DNA of 5,162 nt from a bacterium (GTDB taxonomy: Bacteria; Calditrichota; Calditrichia; RBG-13-44-9; J042): assembly GCA_015494485.1 (NCBI GenBank), contig WGBF01000532.1:1-5162 (forward strand), given 5' to 3'. Shown here piece after piece: positions 1-5,162 of the stretch. The notes beneath the pieces are model-generated. The model had not been told where the DNA came from, searched no databases, and saw nothing but the letters and a program-made list of their open reading frames with translations. Every line of letters starts with the position of its first letter. Positions within the stretch are counted from its first letter, which is position 1. The position numbers and the translations under genes are program-made.

Positions 1-2210
1 ACACCCGCAAAGATGGCCTGGTAACCACAGAATTTAATATGGGTGCCGTTTTCGCAGATTCGGACAGTAGCCTGTGGTTTGGTGGTGTCGATGGTCTGGT
101 ACGATATAAAAAACAAGTGGACTATCCCACAACGTTTCCACCGGTATACATTACCCGTATCATGTCAGCAGATACAACCATTTATTTCCCCAGGGGAAAT
201 TTCCGTTTTCCATATACCGGGAACAACGTTAAAATCAATTTTGACTGGATAAATTTTGGGAATCGCTACGCACTAACCCTGGGTTACTTTTTAGAGGGCT
301 TTGACACGGACACTACCCGTGTGAGCAATACCTATCAGGCTTCCTACACCAATCTGCCACCGGGTCGATATACGTTTCATGTATTTTTAATCAATGCTGT
401 AAACAACAACATTTTAAACGATACGGCCATTCACATCCAGATACTCTCTCCCTGGTGGCAAACTCCCTGGTTCAGAATTCTTTCTGTTTTTTCATTAATC
501 CTACTGGGCTATTTCATTGTACAATGGCGCACAGCCCTTTTAAAGAAGAGGGCCCGTCAACTGGAAGAAACGGTAGCACGTCGCACCCGGGAGATTGAAC
601 AAAGTAAACTAAAACTGGAAAAAGAAATTGAAGAACGCCGGAAGATTCAGGCCTCCCTGGACAAGGAACGTCAATTATTGGCCACGACCTTAAAATCAAT
701 TACAGACGGCGTTATTACAACAGATCTGAATGGAGACATTCTGTTAATAAATACCGGAGCGGAAAAGTTAATTGGAATTTCCAGCACGGATGTGCTGTTT
801 CGAAATATTAATGATGTATGCGACATTCAAAAAGAAGAAACGGATGAGCCCATCCGTCTTCCGGATGATATTGAAAAATACCAGGCCGAAGTAGACAGTA
901 AACAATACTTGACCGCTAAAATCAAGCATCATCCGTCCGGTGAATTTAACAGCGTAGCACTGAATTGGGCCGTTATTAAAAATGAAAAACAGCAAAAAGT
1001 GGGCTATGTGTGGGTAATTCGGGATCTCAGCATTGAGCGCCAGCTGGAACAGGAAATTATTAAAACCCAAAAACTGGAATCCATTGGTCTGTTGGCTGGA
1101 GGCATTGCCCACGATTTTAACAACATCTTAACCGGAATTATTGGAAATGCTCAACTGGCGAAACTGAAGATTCAAATGGGCGATACAAACATATCGCCAT
1201 ATCTGGAAGGGATTGAAAAAGCCACCGAAAACGCCACCCGCCTTACCCATCAATTATTGACGTTTGCCAAGGGCGGAGAACCCATAAAGGATCTGCTCTC
1301 AATTAAAGAATTGCTGGAAGAAGCGGTGGAATTTGCATTAACCGGTACAAAAATACGCTGCAAACTGAATATTGCGGAAGATTTGTGGTTCACCCGAGCA
1401 GATAAAGGGCAAATTACACAGGTCATTAACAACCTGGTAATTAATGCCGTTCAGGCGATGCCCGATGGGGGTACCTTAACCATAACCGCACATAATGTGG
1501 AAAAATCCAAACATTTTACGGATTATCCGGCGATTTACGACCTGCATGGCGAATATTTTATTAAACTGGAATTTGAAGATACCGGCATTGGCATTCCCAA
1601 GGAAAATTTGGCCCGTATTTTTGACCCGTACTTCACTACCAAGAAAACGGGAACGGGGCTGGGCCTTGCTACTGCCTATTCCATTATCAAGAAACACGGT
1701 GGCAAATTATTGGTAGATTCTGAATTGGGCAAAGGGACATGTTTTACCATTTATTTACCGGCCACCCGCGAAAACCCAAAATCCAGTACGGATGATCACA
1801 CCCACTTATTTGACGGTCGCGGGATGAGTGTTTTAGTCATGGATGACGACACCAACATTCTGGACATTGTTGTTCATTTTCTGTCCCTCATGGGCTTTCA
1901 GGTGGATACCGCCATTGACGGTGCAACCGCAATTCAAATGTACCGGGAGGCCTACTTAAACAACTGGCCCTATGATTTTTGTTTGCTGGATTTAACGGTA
2001 CGCGGCGGTATTGGGGGTGTGGAAACGGCCAAAGAAATCCGCAAAATTAATCCCAACGCTATCATCATTGTTGCCAGCGGTTATTCAACGGACAGTGCCC
2101 TGGCTAACTACGAAGCGTTCGGCTTTGCAGGCCGTATTACGAAACCGTTTTCCCTGGAACGATTTAATCGCCTGCTAAACGAAATCTTTCAGAACAAAAA
2201 CGTTACGTGA
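1..2210 (+). CDS. Hybrid sensor histidine kinase/response regulator (Reg_prop end, Y_Y_Y, TM, PAS, HisKA, HATPase_c, REC), 5'-truncated
   Basis: This is the C-terminal part of a membrane hybrid histidine kinase. The frame is open from the window edge: codons 3-38 read TRKDGLVTTEFN before the Met at 39 (residue 1 below), a propeller-type sequence, so that Met is internal. Residues 1-23, with SLWFGGVDGL, look like the last Reg_prop blade. Residues about 60-137 fit a periplasmic Y_Y_Y domain, ending in the usual SPWWQTPWF. A transmembrane helix covers about 145-163 and a charged coiled coil about 164-215. A PAS domain covers about 212-335. HisKA has GGIAHDFNN with phospho-acceptor His358 (bases 1110-1112). 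HATPase_c has an N box (N465, N469), G1 (DTGIGIP, D514) and G2 (TGTGLGLA, 537-544). REC covers about 596-718, with acidic D602/D603, phospho-acceptor D651, S680 and K702. The family senses a periplasmic ligand and relays phosphate from His to Asp. Unlike Bacteroides HTCS proteins it has no AraC-type DNA-binding domain, so output needs a partner or REC acts as a sink. The ligand is unknown. All key catalytic residues are present. Confidence 0.95.
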   Translation, partial: TRKDGLVTTEFNMGAVFADSDSSLWFGGVDGLVRYKKQVDYPTTFPPVYITRIMSADTTIYFPRGNFRFPYTGNNVKINFDWINFGNRYALTLGYFLEGFDTDTTRVSNTYQASYTNLPPGRYTFHVFLINAVNNNILNDTAIHIQILSPWWQTPWFRILSVFSLILLGYFIVQWRTALLKKRARQLEETVARRTREIEQSKLKLEKEIEERRKIQASLDKERQLLATTLKSITDGVITTDLNGDILLINTGAEKLIGISSTDVLFRNINDVCDIQKEETDEPIRLPDDIEKYQAEVDSKQYLTAKIKHHPSGEFNSVALNWAVIKNEKQQKVGYVWVIRDLSIERQLEQEIIKTQKLESIGLLAGGIAHDFNNILTGIIGNAQLAKLKIQMGDTNISPYLEGIEKATENATRLTHQLLTFAKGGEPIKDLLSIKELLEEAVEFALTGTKIRCKLNIAEDLWFTRADKGQITQVINNLVINAVQAMPDGGTLTITAHNVEKSKHFTDYPAIYDLHGEYFIKLEFEDTGIGIPKENLARIFDPYFTTKKTGTGLGLATAYSIIKKHGGKLLVDSELGKGTCFTIYLPATRENPKSSTDDHTHLFDGRGMSVLVMDDDTNILDIVVHFLSLMGFQVDTAIDGATAIQMYREAYLNNWPYDFCLLDLTVRGGIGGVETAKEIRKINPNAIIIVASGYSTDSALANYEAFGFAGRITKPFSLERFNRLLNEIFQNKNVT

Positions 2211-2404
2211 GACTTCCACCTAAGCCGATTCACCCCTTCTTTACCGGTGGCCCAATATCCACCAACAGCGAAATAGCCATTAAGTCGAATCCCTGACATC
2301 TTTTAGTTGAAATAACCGGCAATGCCCACCATCTATTCCTTAACACAGCAACATTTTTCATTTAGTGGATTTACCCCGGATAAACCATAAACTCCATTTC
2401 CCCC

Positions 2405-2446
2405 AAAAAATAAAAAAGGGCTGCTATTCCGCGAATAACAGCCCTT
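2405..2446 (-). terminator. Intrinsic terminator of the minus-strand propeller gene
   Basis: Bases 2416-2446 form a long hairpin. The arms AAGGGCTG (2416-2423) and CAGCCCTT (2439-2446) pair. Inside them TATTC (2425-2429) pairs with GAATA (2433-2437) around a 3-base loop. The one remaining position (2424/2438) is a C-A mismatch in plus-strand RNA but a G-U wobble in minus-strand RNA, so the stem is a continuous 14 pairs only in the minus direction. In that direction the stem runs into a U-rich tract, the complement of the A-run at 2405-2417. The hairpin begins 22 bases past the stop codon of the 800-residue gene. In the plus direction no T-run follows, so it should not be an efficient terminator for the kinase gene. 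Confidence 0.93.
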
Positions 2447-2468
2447 CGGATTAATGGTGTTTAGGAAT

Positions 2469-4871
2469 TTACTTAATCAACATCATCTTTCGGGTTTGGT
2501 TAAAGAGAATTTCGCCCTGGGCATTCCTGGCCGTAATGCGGTAAAAATAAATGCCGGAAGGCACATTGGCCTGCCAGGTAAACGCATACCGTCCCGCTTG
2601 CTGGAATTCCTGCACCAACGTTTGAATTCGTTGCCCGCGGACATTATAAACCGACAATTCCACCTGTGCAGAAACCGGTAGCCGGTACGCAATGGTCGTT
2701 GCAGGGTTAAAGGGATTGGGGTAATTCTGGTGCAAGGCAAATTCCTGCGGAATGCGGGTTGAGGCCGTGGTTATGGCCGTTGCGGCATCCCACTGATAAC
2801 TCTTTAACCCCGTGCTCATCCCCACCATCAATTCATCCCAATACAGGACATTGATCTCCGTACCCACCGGGTATTCCAATGCAATTTTCCATGCCACACT
2901 GTCCTTTTCCAGATAATAAATTTGATGTTCAACCGCCATAAACAATGCCGGCTGACCGGTATAACTTTCACCTACCGTTATCGCTGTTGCTTCACCGTAG
3001 GGCGGCAAACCATTGGTGGGTAACATCATCCAGAATGTTGAATCAGCCTCTTTCATGTACGCGCGGGGTTCGTTATTACTATTCACCCCACAGGCAAACA
3101 CGTTTCCTGTGGTATCCACCGCCAACCCCATCGCACCGAAATTGGTAATAAGAGTGCCGCTCTCTCCGATCATATCGTTGTCAAAATAAAAACTGTCTTC
3201 TGTAGGTGAATAAACAAGCGTTTTGACCCCATACGATGACGTAGTACCGTCATGCACATAATCACAACCCACATAAAAAACAGCGGAGTCACCACGAATG
3301 GGGTTTACAACAATATCGTGCACTTCGGTGTTGTATACATCGGTATCAATTTGGTCCCAGGTGGTTCCGTAATCCTTACTGACAAATATTCCGCCCCGCA
3401 CGCCGGATTCCGGACTGTTCACACCCAGAATTACAAAACGGGGCGACTCCGGATTTACTTCCACATCGGCAACAACACTATTCCAGCTAAATCCAAGGGC
3501 TGGGTCATCCCCTTCAAATACCCGATCCCACATCATACCGCCATCCACAGTACGGTATAGCCGCATATTTCCGGCATAGGCGGTATCCGGATGTTGGGGG
3601 TCCACAGCAATGGAAGTATAGGGGGCCCCATCGCCCATGGGATAAAACAAATCCCAGCTTTCACTACTGGAACCGTAGTTTTCCACTTTCCGGATACCGG
3701 ATTTTGATGCCACCCATCCGGTACTGTTTCCGGTATCCATCTCCAAATCCCACACTTTTACGGCCTCAATTCCATCCACAATTTCAAATGTGCCATATCC
3801 GCTGTCCACACTGGCAGCCAATCCCAAATCGGAGGTTAAATACACCACCGCCGGATCATGAGGATCCACCGCAATACTGCCATCATTGGGATGCGTCATA
3901 AATCCCCGTTCCCCCAGCCAATGCCAGCTGCCGGCATACCCTTTATTGGGGCTAAAGCCGGTGCCAAAATAAATCGTATATTGAGAAGAATCCCCGGCAA
4001 ACGCAAACGTACCGCTGGATGTACCTCCAATACCCGTACCGACGGTATCCCAGCTGGCGCCCTCATCATCGGAGTAAGCAATAAATTTGAAATGGGCCGG
4101 CGGCGTTCCCTCTTCGCTGCCTAAAAACAGGCGACCATCCGGCGCAATACCAAATGCCGTAAAATTGATGCCACTTAGACTGGGAAGGGAAATAGCAGTT
4201 ACTGCGGACGAATTCGAAAGAGAATCGTACGGTGCCGTGGTTGCCCAGACCTGTACGGGCGTCATTTGCACAAAAAAGTACACCCGCCTATTCACCGGAT
4301 TCACATACAGCTGCAACGGCATGTTGTCGATTCCCGGGATATTCAAATAAAACGGCGAACCCCCGGATTCCAGAAACGTTCCCGAAGAAGGGTCCAGCGT
4401 CCCCACATGGAATTCCACCGTATCCGGATGATAGGCTTTGGTGTAAAAAATTGTGCCTGCAAATTCGCCAAGACCGGTGACCTCAGGGGTTTCAATTTGT
4501 TTCCGGGAACCGGCTTTTTCATTGCCAACGTACAATTGCCCCAGAATGGACGCCACAAAGTACCCCGTTGTGGAATCAACGACAAAATAATGGACATTTT
4601 GTCCAAAACCATCGTCCCCATCAAAATCCGGAACGGGATTAAATGTTCCAAAAGCAATGGGAGTGGTGTGAACAATGTCCGCATAAAACATGGAATTCGG
4701 GCTCTCTGTCGAAACAAAAATTCGCGTGGTCTGGGAGTCGACCGGTAATGTAGCAATCCAGCTCATCCGGCCGCCATAAACGTTCTCCGTTTTTGGAACC
4801 AGCATTTGTGCTCGCAGCAAGCCCAACATCAACAATAACATCAGTGAAATGGTAACTGTGTACTTCGACAT
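2469..4871 (-). CDS. Secreted Asp-box (BNR) beta-propeller protein with C-terminal type IX secretion sorting domain
   Basis: Complete 800-residue exported protein. The start at 4871 is supported by a GGAGG site five bases upstream and by the signal peptide it gives: MSKYT, a hydrophobic core at about residues 7-19 (SLMLLLMLGLL), and likely cleavage near RAQ at 20-22. The body, about 30-700, is rich in beta-strand-like segments and has Asp boxes SDDEGASW (267-274), TVDGGMMW (441-448) and SKDYGTTW (498-505). It also has recurring blade-like phrases IAVDPHDP (333-340), IAVDPQHP (421-428), VEVNPESP (470-477) and IVVNPIRG (520-527). This matches BNR/VPS10/sialidase-like propellers, but I see no convincing catalytic set, so no enzymatic activity is assigned. 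Residues about 711-800 are a Por/T9SS type A sorting domain with FlgD-like fold: QNYPNPFNPATTI, VYNVRGQRI, SGIYFYRI and terminal KMMLIK. Expected route: Sec export, then outer-membrane translocation by T9SS with release or anchoring at the surface. It has its own terminator and is convergent with the kinase. Substrate or ligand unknown. Confidence 0.93.
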   Translation of the reverse strand: MSKYTVTISLMLLLMLGLLRAQMLVPKTENVYGGRMSWIATLPVDSQTTRIFVSTESPNSMFYADIVHTTPIAFGTFNPVPDFDGDDGFGQNVHYFVVDSTTGYFVASILGQLYVGNEKAGSRKQIETPEVTGLGEFAGTIFYTKAYHPDTVEFHVGTLDPSSGTFLESGGSPFYLNIPGIDNMPLQLYVNPVNRRVYFFVQMTPVQVWATTAPYDSLSNSSAVTAISLPSLSGINFTAFGIAPDGRLFLGSEEGTPPAHFKFIAYSDDEGASWDTVGTGIGGTSSGTFAFAGDSSQYTIYFGTGFSPNKGYAGSWHWLGERGFMTHPNDGSIAVDPHDPAVVYLTSDLGLAASVDSGYGTFEIVDGIEAVKVWDLEMDTGNSTGWVASKSGIRKVENYGSSSESWDLFYPMGDGAPYTSIAVDPQHPDTAYAGNMRLYRTVDGGMMWDRVFEGDDPALGFSWNSVVADVEVNPESPRFVILGVNSPESGVRGGIFVSKDYGTTWDQIDTDVYNTEVHDIVVNPIRGDSAVFYVGCDYVHDGTTSSYGVKTLVYSPTEDSFYFDNDMIGESGTLITNFGAMGLAVDTTGNVFACGVNSNNEPRAYMKEADSTFWMMLPTNGLPPYGEATAITVGESYTGQPALFMAVEHQIYYLEKDSVAWKIALEYPVGTEINVLYWDELMVGMSTGLKSYQWDAATAITTASTRIPQEFALHQNYPNPFNPATTIAYRLPVSAQVELSVYNVRGQRIQTLVQEFQQAGRYAFTWQANVPSGIYFYRITARNAQGEILFNQTRKMMLIK

Positions 4872-4876
4872 GACAA

Positions 4877-4881
4877 CCTCC
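4877..4881 (-). promoter_or_regulatory. Shine-Dalgarno site of the 800-residue secreted protein
   Basis: The plus-strand bases CCTCC read GGAGG on the minus strand, five bases before the ATG at 4871. This strong match to the 16S anti-Shine-Dalgarno sequence fixes the start used for the gene. It also agrees with the signal peptide beginning at that Met. Confidence 0.85.
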
Positions 4882-5077
4882 GTGTTAAATGATATAAAAT
4901 CAATATCGTCAAAAATGCATAATATTAAATTTATATTTTAATTCTTTTCGTAATTTTTTATACTCTCTTTTCCTCATCAAAGACTACCCACCTCCTGGTA
5001 AAAAACGGTTTGATTTTTCCAATTTGTTGCCGATTTACTAAGCATAACAGTTTTAATAAGAACATATAATTTAATTC
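4882..5077. promoter_or_regulatory. AT-rich divergent intergenic region, presumed promoters of both flanking secreted-protein genes
   Basis: The two genes on either side are transcribed away from each other, so both promoters, unless a distant one is used, should lie here. By hand count the gap is about 26% G+C, and bases 4921-4960 hold only three G or C in 40, far below the flanking coding DNA. A TATAAT hexamer lies at 5065-5070 on the plus strand, but it is so close to the ATG at 5087 that it would leave almost no leader, and no good -35 sits upstream of it. On the minus strand TATAAA (4962-4957) is a possible -10 for the 800-residue gene, also without a clear -35. I cannot assign either promoter with confidence. 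Confidence 0.4.
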
Positions 5078-5082
5078 GAGGG
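5078..5082 (+). promoter_or_regulatory. Shine-Dalgarno site of the truncated downstream gene
   Basis: GAGGG lies four bases before the ATG at 5087. The spacing is short but workable, and it supports that ATG rather than the later in-frame ATGs at 5105 and 5114, which fall inside the signal peptide's hydrophobic stretch. Confidence 0.65.
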
Positions 5083-5086
5083 AAAA

Positions 5087-5162
5087 ATGAATAACAATTT
5101 CTGGATGTTTATTATGTATTTTATTTTACTTGGCGTAGCATCTTTTTTGAACGCCCAAACAC
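5087..5162 (+). CDS. N-terminus of an exported protein (signal peptide), 3'-truncated by the window
   Basis: Only 25 codons are visible. The peptide opens with MNNNFW, continues with a hydrophobic segment of about 15 residues (MFIMYFILLGVASF, residues 7-20) and ends LNAQT. This fits a Sec signal peptide with probable signal peptidase I cleavage after Ala23, leaving a mature protein starting with Gln, a common arrangement in exported proteins of the FCB group. There are no net positive charges in the n-region apart from the amino terminus, which is unusual but does not rule out a signal peptide. No cysteine follows the hydrophobic core, so nothing suggests a lipoprotein. The gene is divergent from the 800-residue propeller protein across a 215-base AT-rich gap. 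Its function cannot be judged from this fragment. Confidence 0.75.
   Translation, partial: MNNNFWMFIMYFILLGVASFLNAQT

Noticed and set aside
768..1112. 114-codon minus-strand frame antisense to the PAS region of the kinase
   Set aside because: The sense strand encodes clear PAS and HisKA sequence. The antisense product has no recognisable domain and no Shine-Dalgarno support.
39..2210. Reading the Met codon at 39 as the true start of the kinase gene
   Set aside because: The frame is open back to the window edge and the upstream residues (DGLVTTEFN) continue the propeller pattern. The protein would also lack its sensor and signal peptide. The gene is treated as 5'-truncated.
4266..4756. Overlapping frames of 160 codons (plus, 4266-4748) and 137 codons (minus, 4343-4756) inside the secreted-protein gene
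   Set aside because: They lie entirely within a gene that has a signal peptide, Asp boxes and a sorting domain. Their translations are Arg/Pro/Cys-rich without recognisable motifs, as expected of out-of-frame shadows.
4884..4912. TTGACG (minus strand, 4912-4907) with TTTAAC 17 bases on as a sigma-70 promoter for the secreted gene
   Set aside because: The start of transcription would fall on the Shine-Dalgarno site at 4877-4881, which would leave no ribosome-binding site in the mRNA.
5065..5070. Perfect TATAAT as the -10 box of the plus-strand gene at 5087
   Set aside because: Transcription would begin at about 5077, leaving only about ten bases before the ATG. The sequence 16-18 bases upstream (around GCATAA) is not a -35 element. 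Such hexamers are common by chance in AT-rich DNA.
1..5162. CRISPR array, tRNA/rRNA gene, insertion sequence or attachment site
   Set aside because: I saw no regularly spaced direct repeats, no tRNA-like cloverleaf sequence, no transposase or integrase coding sequence and no paired terminal repeats. The non-coding space totals under 500 bases and is described above.

Overview
The window looks like chromosomal DNA from a bacterium of the Fibrobacterota-Chlorobiota-Bacteroidota (FCB) group or an allied phylum. Two features point there. One is a secreted protein whose C-terminus carries the QNYPNPFNP type of type IX secretion (Por) sorting domain. The other is a membrane sensor kinase with a two-component-regulator propeller (Reg_prop) and a Y_Y_Y domain. 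The QNYPNPFNPATTI wording and the lack of an AraC-type regulator on the kinase suggest Ignavibacteria, Calditrichota or KSB1-like lineages more than gut Bacteroides. That placement is inference; the sequence alone does not settle the phylum.

Layout: (1) positions 1-2210, plus strand, are the 3' part of a large hybrid sensor histidine kinase whose N-terminal propeller lies mostly upstream of the window. (2) Positions 2211-2468 are a 258-base convergent intergenic stretch. It holds a strong intrinsic terminator oriented for the minus-strand gene, and a short minus-strand reading frame of uncertain meaning. (3) Positions 2469-4871, minus strand, encode a complete 800-residue exported protein: signal peptide, beta-propeller-like body with Asp-box (BNR) motifs, and C-terminal T9SS sorting/FlgD-like domain. 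(4) Positions 4872-5086 are a very AT-rich divergent intergenic region with Shine-Dalgarno sites for both flanking genes and presumably their promoters. (5) Positions 5087-5162, plus strand, are the first 25 codons of another gene, which begins with a signal peptide and is cut by the window edge.

How the genes relate: the kinase is convergent with the propeller protein, so they are not an operon. The secreted propeller protein and the truncated third gene are divergent and could share a control region. No phosphotransfer partner (HPt protein or separate response regulator), no transport or enzyme operon and no mobile element is visible. A link between the kinase and the secreted proteins is therefore only a possibility from proximity. 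I found no RNA gene, CRISPR array or insertion sequence. I see nothing that clearly amounts to an undescribed system; the points worth checking are listed as findings with modest scores.
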